64,000 nucleotides of DNA from NCBI RefSeq assembly GCF_004339565.1, contig NZ_SMFZ01000001.1, positions 372,001 through 436,000 on the forward strand. Reading direction: 5' to 3'. This DNA is from Pseudonocardia endophytica. Lineage in GTDB: Bacteria; Actinomycetota; Actinomycetes; Mycobacteriales; Pseudonocardiaceae. The notes below the pieces were generated by a model, which was not told the origin of the DNA, searched no databases, and saw only the letters and a program-made list of their open reading frames with translations. This document shows positions 22,486-30,445 of this stretch, in pieces; the first letter of the stretch is position 1, and each line of letters begins with the position of its first letter. The position numbers and the translations under genes were made by a program.

Positions 22486-23073
22486 TCATCGTGCCGTACC
22501 GACCACCGAGCGGTACGGCGGCAGCACCCCGGACGCGGCAGCCTGCGCCAGCGTCGGCGCTCCCGCGTCCTTGTCCGACCGGATCGGCTCGCCGTCCAGC
22601 GGCCAGTCGATGCCGATCTCCGGGTCCAGCGCCTGGATGTCGATCATCGAGCCGGGCACGTACTCCTCGCCGCACAGGTAGTTCATCACCGTGTCGTCGG
22701 TGAGCGCGAGGAACGCGTGCCCGAGCCCGTCGCCGAGGTACACGCCGATCCCGGAGCCCGCCTCCTGCAGCGTCGTGTCGTGGGCGCCGAACGTCGGGGA
22801 TCCGACCCGCAGGTCGACGACGACGTCCAGCGCGGCGCCCCGCACGCAGGTCACCAGCTTCGTCTGGCCCGGCGGCTCGGTCGTGCCGTGGATGCCCCGC
22901 AGGGTGCCCTTGCGGGAGACCGAGTAGTTCGTCTGGGCCACCCGGAACGGGTGGCCGATCGTCTCCTCGAGGGCGCTGCGGCGCCACGCCTCGAAGAAGC
23001 TGCCGCGCCGGTCGGCCAGGGGCTCCGGGACGATCCGGAACGCGCCGGGGACCGCGGTCTCGATGATGCGCAT
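22486..23073 (-). CDS. dTDP-4-keto-6-deoxyhexose 3,5- or 5-epimerase (RmlC/EvaD-like)
   Basis: The 195-residue RmlC-fold protein epimerises dTDP-4-keto-6-deoxy sugars at C5 (or C3 and C5), giving the L-configuration. Visible are FFEAWRR, the catalytic His in [27 protein letters not shown], and [13 protein letters not shown] with the conserved Tyr/His region. The sequence [11 protein letters not shown] differs from housekeeping RmlC (GLHYQ) and is closer to antibiotic-pathway epimerases such as EvaD or NovW. The ATG follows GGATCACC. It diverges from the thymidylyltransferase gene and shares an intergenic region carrying an activator-like box. An L-sugar product is inference. Confidence 0.87.
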   Translation of the reverse strand: MRIIETAVPGAFRIVPEPLADRRGSFFEAWRRSALEETIGHPFRVAQTNYSVSRKGTLRGIHGTTEPPGQTKLVTCVRGAALDVVVDLRVGSPTFGAHDTTLQEAGSGIGVYLGDGLGHAFLALTDDTVMNYLCGEEYVPGSMIDIQALDPEIGIDWPLDGEPIRSDKDAGAPTLAQAAASGVLPPYRSVVGTAR

Positions 23074-23171
23074 GGTGATCCGCTCGCTCGGGTGGGCCCG
23101 GCCGGGCCGGGCGGCTCGTCGCGTCAACGCTAGGGCGGCGGCGCACCCATCGGGGCGGTCTCGGCGCAGGT

Positions 23172-23187
23172 GTGGGGAAACCCCGAG
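23172..23187. promoter_or_regulatory. PAS-LuxR-like box between epimerase and thymidylyltransferase genes
   Basis: GTGGGGAAACCCCGAG lies in the 208-bp gap between divergent sugar genes and matches 14 of 16 positions of the recalled PimM consensus CTVGGGAWWTCCCBAG. The surrounding bases (AGGTGTGGGGAA, then GAG-GTGCG-CG) resemble the box at 17691. Confidence 0.5.
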
Positions 23188-23281
23188 GAGTGCGCCGAAC
23201 CAGGTAATCCCCGAGATCGGCGCTGGTATCACCGACGCTGACCCACACGCGCACGACCGCACCCCGCCGGAGGGAAACGCC

Positions 23282-24223
23282 GTGAAGGGGATCGTCCTCG
23301 CGGGCGGCCACGGGAGCCGCCTGTACCCGCTCACCCAGGCCGTGTCCAAGCAGCTGATGCCGGTCTACGACAAGCCGATGATCTACTACCCGCTGTCGGT
23401 GCTGATGCTGGCAGGCGTCACCGAGATCCTGGTCGTGACCACCCCGCGCGACCTGCCCGCGTTCCGCCGGCTGCTCGGCGACGGGTCGCGGCTCGGGATC
23501 TCGCTGACCTACGCCGAGCAGTCCGAGCCGCGCGGGCTCGCCGACGCGTTCGTGATCGGCGCCGACCACATCGGCGACGACAGCGTCGCGCTCGTGCTGG
23601 GCGACAACATCTTCCACGGCCCTGGCCTGGCCCCGCTGCTGCAGCGGGCGGTGCTGGAGGTCAAGGGCGCCACGCTGTTCGGCTACCCGGTGTCCGATCC
23701 GCACCGCTACGGCATCGCCGAGACCGACGACGACGGCCGGATCGTCTCCCTGGAGGAGAAGCCCGAGCACCCGCGCTCGGACCTGGCCGTGACCGGGCTG
23801 TACCTGTACGACAACGACGTCGTCGACATCGCGCGCGGGCTGACCCCGTCACCACGCGGCGAGCTCGAGATCACCGACGTGAACCGGGCGTACCTGGAGA
23901 TGGACCGGGCCCGCATCGTCGATCTGGGCCGCGGGTTCGCCTGGCTGGACACCGGCACCTACCCGTCGCTGCTGGACGCGGGTCACTTCGTGCGCACGCT
24001 CGAGGAGCGCCAGGGCACGAACATCGCCTGCATCGAGGAGGTCGCGCTCCGGATGGGGTTCGTCGGCCTCGACCGCGGCCGCGAGCTGGCCCGCGAGATG
24101 GCCGGGTCCGGGTACGGCCGCTACGTCGGGGACCTGGTGGAGCGGCTCGAGCGGGGCCCGTTCCGGCCCGGCCCCCGCCCGCTCCCGTCCCTGGAGCCGC
24201 AGGCACCGGCCGCGGCGTTCTGA
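23282..24223 (+). CDS. rmlA: Glucose-1-phosphate thymidylyltransferase
   Basis: It makes dTDP-glucose from glucose-1-phosphate and dTTP, the first step to dTDP-deoxysugars. The 313-residue protein shows the nucleotide-binding N-terminus [42 protein letters not shown] with its metal-binding Asp, [12 protein letters not shown], and FAWLDTGT near the C-terminus. The GTG start follows a strong GGAGGGAAA. The next gene, a glycosyltransferase, starts 27 bp downstream, so they form an operon. A 20-residue Pro-rich tail extends beyond the usual end. Confidence 0.94.
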   Translation: MKGIVLAGGHGSRLYPLTQAVSKQLMPVYDKPMIYYPLSVLMLAGVTEILVVTTPRDLPAFRRLLGDGSRLGISLTYAEQSEPRGLADAFVIGADHIGDDSVALVLGDNIFHGPGLAPLLQRAVLEVKGATLFGYPVSDPHRYGIAETDDDGRIVSLEEKPEHPRSDLAVTGLYLYDNDVVDIARGLTPSPRGELEITDVNRAYLEMDRARIVDLGRGFAWLDTGTYPSLLDAGHFVRTLEERQGTNIACIEEVALRMGFVGLDRGRELAREMAGSGYGRYVGDLVERLERGPFRPGPRPLPSLEPQAPAAAF

Positions 24224-24250
24224 CCGACATCACGACCGAGGGGATCCACC

Positions 24251-25501
24251 GTGCGCATCCTGTTCTCCGTGTCCTCGTGGACCGGCCACTACTACGCGAT
24301 GTTCCCGCTGGGCTGGGCGCTGCGCGCCGCCGGCCACGAGGTCCGCGTGCTCTGCCGCCCCGGCGACCGCGACGACGTCGTGCGGGCCGGCCTGGTCCCG
24401 GTGCCCGTGCTGGACGGGCCGGACATGCTGACCGGGGCCCGCCTGCTGAACGTGCTCAGCTCGTTCTCCGGCACATGGCCCTACCCGACCCCGCCGCCGC
24501 ACCCGGACAGCGGCGAGCCCGTCGACGACGCGTTCGACCTGCAGTCCTGGCTGGCCGGCTACTGGGCGCGGGCGACCGAGTCCTCGCGCGCCGGCACCGA
24601 CGCGGCGGTGCGGTACGCGCGGGACTGGCAGCCGGACCTCGTGGTGCACGACCAGCTCAGCCTCGACGGCCCGCTCGTCGCCGCGGTTCTCGGGGTCCCG
24701 CAGGTGATGCACCTGTGGGGTCCGGTCGGCCCCGCGGACTCGTTCGGACCCGTCGGCGGCGAGGAGGCCGGCCGTCCCGCCGACCCGAGCGACGCGTTCG
24801 GCCGCCACGGCGCCGGCGAGTTCGACCACGGTCGCGCCGACCTGATCCTCGACCCGTGCCCCGGCCCGCTGGCCGCCGGGCTCGGCAAGCGCGTCCTGCC
24901 GATCCGCTACGTGCCCTACAACGGGCCGGGCGACGACCCGGGCCCCGGCGCGCTGCCCGCACCGACCGGGCGCAGGCGGGTCTGCGTCGTCTGGGGCCGC
25001 TCCGCGACGCGGACGTTCGGTCCGGTGGCGAACAAGCTGCCCGAGGTGGTGCGGGCGGCCACCGACCACGGCGCCGACGTGCTGCTGCTGGCCCGCCCGG
25101 ACGACGCGGCGGCCGCAGGCGAGCTGCCGGAGAACGTGACCGCGATGTGCGAGGTGCCGATGAGTCTCGTGCTCGACGGGTGCGACGCCGTCGTGCACTA
25201 CGGCGGTGCCGGGTCGGCGATGACGGCGCTCGTGGCCGGCCTGCCGCAGCTGTCCGTGCCGATCGGGCTCGACCAGGATCTGGTGGCCGCGCGACTCGCC
25301 GCCACCGGCGCCGCCTGTACCGTGCCGGGCCCGATCGCCGACGTGGAGTCGATCGGCAACGCGCTGGCCGCCGTGCTGGAGGGGCCGCAGCACGCGGAGG
25401 CCGCCGAGAAGCTCGCCGCCGCCGTCGCCGCGATGCCGCCGCCCGCGGCCGTCGTCGCCGATCTGGAGTCGCTCGTGGCCAGTCGCGCCCGCGCTGCCTG
25501 A
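24251..25501 (+). CDS. GT1-family glycosyltransferase (macrolide glycosyltransferase-like)
   Basis: The 416-residue two-Rossmann (GT-B) protein should transfer a dTDP-deoxysugar to the macrolide or to an existing sugar. The N-terminal acceptor domain starts MRILFSVSSWTGHYYAMFPL. The C-terminal donor motif is HYGGAGSAMTALVAGLPQLSVP followed by GLDQDLVAARLAATGAA, close to EryCIII and related enzymes. The GTG start follows GAGGGGAT. It is co-transcribed with the thymidylyltransferase gene and ends at a strong terminator. No P450-like activator partner is adjacent, and NysDI-type enzymes that use GDP-sugars differ in lineage. The acceptor is unknown. Confidence 0.88.
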   Translation: MRILFSVSSWTGHYYAMFPLGWALRAAGHEVRVLCRPGDRDDVVRAGLVPVPVLDGPDMLTGARLLNVLSSFSGTWPYPTPPPHPDSGEPVDDAFDLQSWLAGYWARATESSRAGTDAAVRYARDWQPDLVVHDQLSLDGPLVAAVLGVPQVMHLWGPVGPADSFGPVGGEEAGRPADPSDAFGRHGAGEFDHGRADLILDPCPGPLAAGLGKRVLPIRYVPYNGPGDDPGPGALPAPTGRRRVCVVWGRSATRTFGPVANKLPEVVRAATDHGADVLLLARPDDAAAAGELPENVTAMCEVPMSLVLDGCDAVVHYGGAGSAMTALVAGLPQLSVPIGLDQDLVAARLAATGAACTVPGPIADVESIGNALAAVLEGPQHAEAAEKLAAAVAAMPPPAAVVADLESLVASRARAA

Positions 25502-25508
25502 CATCGCA

Positions 25509-25538
25509 CGGGACGAGGGCCGCCCGGCCCTCGTCCCG
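25509..25538. terminator. Bidirectional hairpin terminator
   Basis: A perfect 13-bp GC-rich stem (CGGGACGAGGGCC and its complement) with a GCCC loop lies between the convergent glycosyltransferase and oxidoreductase genes. No T-tract follows on either side, as is common in high-GC actinomycetes. Confidence 0.8.
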
Positions 25539-25543
25539 ACGTC

Positions 25544-26524
25544 TCAGCCCTTGTGCTGCACCGCGAACCGGCGGACGTCGTCGAGCAGCCGCGCGGTCTC
25601 GACGGCCGCGTCGAGCCACCGGGACTCCTCCTCCGGACCGCGGAGCACGGCCCGTGCGAAGTCCTCGACGGACTCCCGGAACTGGTCGCAGGCCGGGAGC
25701 ACGACGTCCTGCGACGAGTCCTGCTCGTCGATCGTCACGACGGCGCGGGCCCCCGCAGGCGGCGTGAACGCCCGCTCCAGCTCCAGCCACGCGGTGGACG
25801 TCCACAGCGCGTAGCGGTTGCGATAACGGTGCCGGAAGCCGAAGTCGAGGTCGGCGACCACACCCGCCGGGTTCCGGAGCAGGACGTGTCCGGCGACGTC
25901 CACCCCGCTCGCCGGGTCCGTCCACGACGTCGCCCCCACGACCTGCAGCGGGCCGGGGAGCAGGGCCTGGGCCAGCCGCAGCGGGTAGACGCCGACGTCG
26001 TTCAGCGCTCCCCCGCCGAGTGCGGGGTCGAGCCGGATGTCGCCCGCGGGGACGTGCGGGATGCCGAACGTCGCGGACAGCGTGCGCAGGTCGCCGAGGC
26101 GTCCGTCGTCCAGCAGGCCGGTGAGCACCCGGTGGCGGGGATGGTGCAGGAACGTGAAGTTCTCGCGCAGCACCAGCCCGGACGCGCGGGCGGCGCCGAC
26201 GAGCTCCCCGGTCGATCCGGGCTCGCCGGTCAACGGCTTCTCGCACAGCACGTGCTTGCCCGCCCGCAGCGCCTCCCCGGCCCAGACGCCGTGCAGCGCC
26301 AGCGGCGTCGAGACGTACACGGCGCCGACGTCCGGATCCTTGATCACGTCCTCGTACGTGCCGGGCCGTCCGCCGTGCCGGTCGGCGAACGCGCGCGCCC
26401 GCTCCGGGTCGCGGCTCGCCACGGCGGCCGTCTCGACCAGCGGCGACGCGGCCACGGCGGGCAGTGCCCTGCGGTCGGCGATCTCGGAGCACCCCAGCAC
26501 CCCGAGCCGAACGACTCCGCTCAC
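25544..26524 (-). CDS. Gfo/Idh/MocA oxidoreductase, probable NDP-hexose 3-ketoreductase
   Basis: The 326-residue NAD(P)-dependent enzyme has an N-terminal Rossmann fold (VRLGVLGCSEIADRRALPA) and the family signature EKPLTGEPG near residue 95, with a C-terminal beta-sheet domain. Paired with a 2,3-dehydratase it fits the SpnN/OleW/UrdT role: reducing C3 of the dTDP-3,4-diketo-2,6-dideoxyglucose made by the dehydratase. The GTG start overlaps the dehydratase stop (GTGA), so the two are translationally coupled. The direction of C3 reduction, which decides digitoxose versus olivose, cannot be read from sequence alone. Confidence 0.88.
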   Translation of the reverse strand: MSGVVRLGVLGCSEIADRRALPAVAASPLVETAAVASRDPERARAFADRHGGRPGTYEDVIKDPDVGAVYVSTPLALHGVWAGEALRAGKHVLCEKPLTGEPGSTGELVGAARASGLVLRENFTFLHHPRHRVLTGLLDDGRLGDLRTLSATFGIPHVPAGDIRLDPALGGGALNDVGVYPLRLAQALLPGPLQVVGATSWTDPASGVDVAGHVLLRNPAGVVADLDFGFRHRYRNRYALWTSTAWLELERAFTPPAGARAVVTIDEQDSSQDVVLPACDQFRESVEDFARAVLRGPEEESRWLDAAVETARLLDDVRRFAVQHKG

Positions 26525-27957
26525 GCGAGTCCCCGCAGGCAGGCCACCAGGCTGCGGGCCTGCACGTTGACGTAGTTGTTGTGCTGCAGCAGCCCGGTGA
26601 GCTGCCCGATCGTCATCCACTGGTGGTCGGGGGTCGTGCGGTCGTCGACCGGGTTCGCGACCTCGACGATCTGGTAGCGGTTGCGCGCGTGCAGGAACCG
26701 GCCGCCCTCCTCGGAGAGCTCCGCGTCGAACAGGACGCGGTCGGTCCCCTCCGCGGCCGTCACGACGTCGAGGAACTCCGGCGGCTCCAGTCCCAGGCTG
26801 GAGTAGGCCCGCGGCGTCCACTGGACGGTCGGCGCGAGCTCGACGGCCTCCAGGTAGCCGGGCTCGACGCGGGCGTGCATCAACGCGTGCAGCACGCCGT
26901 CGAAGCGGGCCACGACCATCGCGACCCGGCCGATCCCGTGCGGTTCCAGCAGCGGCTGCGTCCAGGCCGACACCTCCCGCCCCGGCGAGGCCACGTCGAC
27001 GGCGACGACGCTGAAGAAGGCCTCGTCGTCGCGGTGCACGCGGTCCGGGGCACGTCGCCAGTCGTCGACGTCGTCGAGCGGGATGAGCGACGTCCGCACC
27101 TCCGGCTCGGTCTGCCGGTCGGTGATCCAGCTCAGCAGCTCCCCGGTGGTGTGCAGACCGCCGATGGCGGTGTCCGCGGAGCGGGCGAGCGCGTCGGCCA
27201 GGCCGCGGTCGGACGTGCCGGCCGCGCCCTCGAACCCGCCCGGCATGCCGGCCAGGACCGTCCGGGTGTCCATGTTGACCAGGTTGTCGACGGCGCACAG
27301 CTCGTGCAGCTGGCCGAGCGTCACCCAGCGGAAGTCCTCGCCGACCGGCAGCGGGCCGTCCACCTCGACGATCATGTTGCGGTTGCGCTTGCGGTAGAAC
27401 CAGGCCGCCTGCTCGGACTGCAGCACGTCGGACAGCACCCGTCCGTCACCGGGGCTGCGGAAGTACTCGATGAACGGGACGGACTTCCCGGCGTGGACGC
27501 CGGTGTAGTTGCTGCGCGTCGCCTGCACGGTCGGGCTGAGCTGGACGCCGTTGACGTTGCCCGGCTCGGACTTGGCCTGGAGCAGGCAGTGCAGGACGCC
27601 GTCGTGCTCGGCCACCAGGATGCCCAGGATGCCGATCTCGGGCTGGTTGATGATCGGCTGGTTCCACGACCGGACCGGTCCGGTGTCCGTCTCCACCCGC
27701 AGTCCCTCGACGCTGAAGAACCGGCCGGTGTCGTGCCGCAGGTTGCCGGTCCGGGTGTCGAAGCCCCAGCGGTCGAGCTCCTCGAACGTGACCCGGCTGA
27801 CGGTGTGCGCGCGGGCGGTGTTGCGGTCGGCGATCCACTCGCGGACCCGGGCCGCGCCGACGGGGTCACGCTGGGCGGAGCGGGCGAGGCGGTGCGGGAT
27901 CATCCGGTCCGCGGTGCGCAGCACCGGTGGGACGGGCGGGGCGGCCGTCGGACGCAT
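26521..27957 (-). CDS. dTDP-4-keto-6-deoxyglucose 2,3-dehydratase
   Basis: The 478-residue enzyme removes the C2 hydroxyl, the committed step to 2,6-dideoxysugars (TylCVI/OleV/SpnO family). It is built of two internally repeated halves. Each has an FFSV-type strand and a W-x-QP motif (SWNQPIINQPEIGILG and AWTQPLLEPHGIGRVA), then SEPGN and VEPGY, then RNR-x-MIVEV and RNRYQIVEV. Length is typical. It is the first gene of a two-gene operon with the 3-ketoreductase. A GGGGAAACCCC palindrome lies about 60 bp upstream. It shows the second sugar lacks the 2-hydroxyl, unlike mycosamine. Confidence 0.93.
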   Translation of the reverse strand: MRPTAAPPVPPVLRTADRMIPHRLARSAQRDPVGAARVREWIADRNTARAHTVSRVTFEELDRWGFDTRTGNLRHDTGRFFSVEGLRVETDTGPVRSWNQPIINQPEIGILGILVAEHDGVLHCLLQAKSEPGNVNGVQLSPTVQATRSNYTGVHAGKSVPFIEYFRSPGDGRVLSDVLQSEQAAWFYRKRNRNMIVEVDGPLPVGEDFRWVTLGQLHELCAVDNLVNMDTRTVLAGMPGGFEGAAGTSDRGLADALARSADTAIGGLHTTGELLSWITDRQTEPEVRTSLIPLDDVDDWRRAPDRVHRDDEAFFSVVAVDVASPGREVSAWTQPLLEPHGIGRVAMVVARFDGVLHALMHARVEPGYLEAVELAPTVQWTPRAYSSLGLEPPEFLDVVTAAEGTDRVLFDAELSEEGGRFLHARNRYQIVEVANPVDDRTTPDHQWMTIGQLTGLLQHNNYVNVQARSLVACLRGLA

Positions 27958-28015
27958 GGGACGGACCTCTCTGCTGGGGTGTCGCGACGCCTCCGTTTGT
28001 CGCAGCCCGCGGGCC

Positions 28016-28026
28016 GGGGAAACCCC
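28016..28026. promoter_or_regulatory. GGGGAAACCCC palindrome upstream of the 2,3-dehydratase
   Basis: The 11-bp palindrome has the same core as the box at 23172 and lies about 60 bp upstream of the dehydratase ATG. Its flanks fit the PAS-LuxR consensus less well (about 4 mismatches in 16), so this is the weakest member of the set. Confidence 0.35.
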
Positions 28027-28049
28027 AGATGCGCCGGGCGGCCCCGCGA

Positions 28050-28169
28050 GGTCGTCAGCTGTGCCGGTTCACCGGCGACCACGAGCGGGTCCGGGCGGTC
28101 ACGTTCGTCGACGAGATCCCGCGCCTGCCGGCCGGCACGGTCCTCCGGCGCCTGCTGCCGCCGCAGGAG
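28050..28169 (+). pseudogene. Remnant of the C-terminus of an AMP-dependent acyl-CoA ligase
   Basis: One frame reads DHERVRAVTFVDEIPRLPAG followed by TVLRRLLPP. This resembles the last 35 residues of acyl-CoA ligases, where FVDxIPRxPSGKVLRR contains the catalytic Lys; here the Lys position is Thr. There is no start, and no further ligase domain lies upstream. The frame runs into the opposing TetR gene. It is read as a decayed gene end at the edge of the polyene cluster. Confidence 0.4.
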
Positions 28170-28763
28170 TCATCGCGCCCGGTGCCGCAGGCCGTCCACC
28201 AGCAGGGCGACCATCCGCGCGGACTGGCCGGGCCGCTCCGGATCCTCGGACATCGACAGTCCGGAGATGGCGTTCAGGAGCTCGCGCGCGTCCACGTCCG
28301 CACGGATCGCGCCCGCGGCCGCCGCCGCGTCGAGCAGCGCGTCGAGCGCGGGCAGAAACCGGGACTCGAAGTACTGCGGCAGCGAGTCGAACGTCGGGTC
28401 GCCGGAGTGCAGCGCCGAGGCGAGTCCGCGTTTGGTCGCGATGAACCCGGTGAAGCGCTGCAGCCACAGGCTCAGCGCCTCGTCCGGGTCGTGCTCGGCG
28501 GCGAACACCGGGGCGGCGTCCGCGCAGGCGTCCACCTCGTGCCGGAACACGGCGGCCACCAGGTCGGCCCGCTGCGGGAAGTGCCGGTACAGCGTGCCGA
28601 CACCGACGCCCGCCTTCGCGGCGATCTCACGCACCGGCGCGTCCACGCCGTGCGCGGCGAACACGGCCTTCGCCGCCTCCAGCACCGCGTCGATGTTGCG
28701 ACGGGCGTCGGCCCGCACCCGGCGGGGCGGGGCCTGCGCCGCGTCGGGACCCGGGTCGGTCAC
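28170..28763 (-). CDS. TetR-family transcriptional regulator
   Basis: The 197-residue protein has an N-terminal helix-turn-helix domain (IDAVLEAAKAVFAAHGVDAPVREIAAKAGVGVGTLYRHFPQ), followed by a ligand-binding domain with a SBI-type C-terminus. The GTG at 28763 was chosen because GGAAGGGAGG precedes it; upstream in-frame codons would run over the operator palindromes. It diverges from the molybdenum hydroxylase genes, with two palindromes in between, and so probably represses that operon and itself until an inducer binds. Confidence 0.88.
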   Translation of the reverse strand: MTDPGPDAAQAPPRRVRADARRNIDAVLEAAKAVFAAHGVDAPVREIAAKAGVGVGTLYRHFPQRADLVAAVFRHEVDACADAAPVFAAEHDPDEALSLWLQRFTGFIATKRGLASALHSGDPTFDSLPQYFESRFLPALDALLDAAAAAGAIRADVDARELLNAISGLSMSEDPERPGQSARMVALLVDGLRHRAR

Positions 28764-28790
28764 GGCGATCCTCCCTTCCGGTTGCACAGC

Positions 28791-28839
28791 CGGAACCATG
28801 TTCCGTATATTACTGGAGCGTCGTTCCGTTTCATCGGAA
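28791..28839. promoter_or_regulatory. Two palindromic operators between TetR and hydroxylase genes
   Basis: CGGAAC-CAT-GTTCCG (28791-28805) is a perfect palindrome with 6-bp arms. TTCCG-N6-CGGAA (28824-28839, counted with one flanking base) repeats the same half-site 33 bp on. A TATATT stretch between them (28806-28811) may be a -10 element. Both sites share the GGAA/TTCC half, as expected for one dimeric repressor. Confidence 0.6.
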
Positions 28840-28904
28840 TGTAGTGCACCCGACTCCGATCCCACCACCCTCGCCTACGTCGAGAACGAGGAGACACGAT
28901 CGTC

Positions 28905-29441
28905 GTGGACGCGACCATCTCACTGACCGTCGACGGGAAGCGGCACGCGCTGACCGTCGACACCCGGACCACGGTGCTCGACGCGCTGCGCGAGCGACTG
29001 GACGTCACGAACCCGAAGAAGGGCTGCGACCACGGCCAGTGCGGGGCCTGCACGGTCCTGCTCTCCGACGGCGACAGCGACGGCGACGGGGCCGGTGGCC
29101 GCCGTCGCGTCCTGTCCTGCCTGGCCCTGGCCGTCGCCCACGACGGCGACTCGATCACCACGGCGGGCGGGCTCGCCCCTGAGGGCGAGCTGCACCCGGT
29201 CGCCGAGGCGTTCCTGGACCACGACGCCTACCAGTGCGGCTACTGCACGCCCGGCCAGATCTGCTCGGCCGTCGGGGTCCTGGACGAGATCGCCGCCGGG
29301 CATCCCAGCGCCGCGTCGGCCGACCTCACCGGCCCGGCCACGGTGGACCGCGAGGAGATCGCGGAGCGGATGAGCGGCAACCTCTGCCGCTGCGCCGCCT
29401 ACGGCAACATCGTCTCGGCCATCGCGGAGGTTGCCCGATGA
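28905..29441 (+). CDS. Molybdenum hydroxylase, [2Fe-2S] subunit (PaoA/YagT-like)
   Basis: The 178-residue electron-transfer subunit has a plant-type ferredoxin domain with GCDHGQCGACTVLL and a second four-helix domain with QCGYCTPGQ and NLCRCAAYGNI. Together these bind two [2Fe-2S] clusters. E. coli PaoA (YagT) carries a Tat signal. None is seen here, so a cytoplasmic enzyme is expected. The GTG start follows GAGGAG. Its TGA overlaps the ATG of the next subunit. A Gly/Asp-rich insertion (SDGDSDGDGAGG) near residue 55 is unusual. Confidence 0.92.
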   Translation: MDATISLTVDGKRHALTVDTRTTVLDALRERLDVTNPKKGCDHGQCGACTVLLSDGDSDGDGAGGRRRVLSCLALAVAHDGDSITTAGGLAPEGELHPVAEAFLDHDAYQCGYCTPGQICSAVGVLDEIAAGHPSAASADLTGPATVDREEIAERMSGNLCRCAAYGNIVSAIAEVAR

Positions 29442-30445
29442 CACCGTTCTCCTACCTCCGTCCTGCCGATGCGGACACCGCCGTGGCCACCGTCGCCGCC
29501 GACCCCGGCGCCGCGTTCCTGGCCGGCGGCACCAACCTCGTCGACCACCTGAAGCTCGGCATCGCCGACCCGACCACGCTGGTCGACGTCACGCGGCTCA
29601 CGTCGAGGGCGATCACCGACCTCGACGACGGGGGCGTGCGGATCGGTGCCGGCGTGCGCAACTCCGACCTCGCGGCGCACCCGCGCGTGCGCGCCGAGTT
29701 CCCGGCGCTCGCGCAGGCCGTGCTCGCCGGGGCGTCCGGCCAGCTGCGCAACATGGCCACGACCGGCGGGAACCTGTTGCAGCGCACGCGCTGCGCGTAC
29801 TTCGCCGACCCGACCACGCCGTGCACGAAGCGCTCGGCCGGCGAGGTGTGTTCCGCGCGGACCGGGTGGGCCCGGTACCACGCGATCCTCGGGGCCGACG
29901 GCTCCGCGTGCGTCGCGACGCACCCCTCGGACATGGCGGTGGCGCTGCTGGCGCTCGACGCGCGGGTCCACGTGCTCGGCCCGGACGGCGAGCGCACGAT
30001 TCCGCTGGCCGACCTGCACCGGCTGCCGGGCGACGACCCGACCCGCGACACCGTGCTGGAGCACGGCGAGCTGATCACCGCCGTCGACGTCCCGGCCGCG
30101 CCGATCGCGGCGAACTCTGCGTACCGCAAGGTGCGCGACCGGGCGTCGTACGCGTTCGCGCTGGTCTCGGTGGCGGCCGCGCTCGACGTCTCCGACGGCG
30201 TCGTGCGCGACGTACGGATCGCGCTCGGCGGCGTCGCGCACAAGCCGTGGCGCGCCACGGCCGCCGAGCAGGCGCTGCGCGGCCGTCCCGCCACCGACGA
30301 GGAGTTCCGGGCCGCCGCGCAGGTGGAGCTCGCCGCGGCGGCCGCGGTGGACTCCCCCGTCGCCGGCAACGCGTTCAAGATCCCGCTGGTGGCCGCGACC
30401 GTCACCACCACGCTCCGGCAGCTGGCCGGGAAGGAGGCGGCATGA
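29438..30445 (+). CDS. Molybdenum hydroxylase, FAD subunit with [4Fe-4S] insertion (PaoB/YagS-like)
   Basis: The 335-residue protein binds FAD through AGGTNLVDHLKLG and ATTGGNLLQRTRC. Between residues 115 and 165 lie four cysteines (TRCAYF, TPCTKR, EVCSAR, SACVATHPSD). They match the positions of the extra [4Fe-4S] cluster of PaoB and of the 4-hydroxybenzoyl-CoA reductase beta subunit, which most xanthine dehydrogenases lack. The ATG overlaps the upstream stop and its own stop overlaps the next ATG. The arrangement suggests electron flow from the molybdenum site through Fe-S centres to FAD and an external acceptor. Confidence 0.92.
   Translation: MTPFSYLRPADADTAVATVAADPGAAFLAGGTNLVDHLKLGIADPTTLVDVTRLTSRAITDLDDGGVRIGAGVRNSDLAAHPRVRAEFPALAQAVLAGASGQLRNMATTGGNLLQRTRCAYFADPTTPCTKRSAGEVCSARTGWARYHAILGADGSACVATHPSDMAVALLALDARVHVLGPDGERTIPLADLHRLPGDDPTRDTVLEHGELITAVDVPAAPIAANSAYRKVRDRASYAFALVSVAAALDVSDGVVRDVRIALGGVAHKPWRATAAEQALRGRPATDEEFRAAAQVELAAAAAVDSPVAGNAFKIPLVAATVTTTLRQLAGKEAA

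Noticed and set aside
28016..28026. GGGGAAACCCC as a transcription terminator of the 2,3-dehydratase operon or remnant
   Set aside because: It lies upstream of the dehydratase start, the stem is only four base pairs and no T-tract follows. A binding site is more likely.
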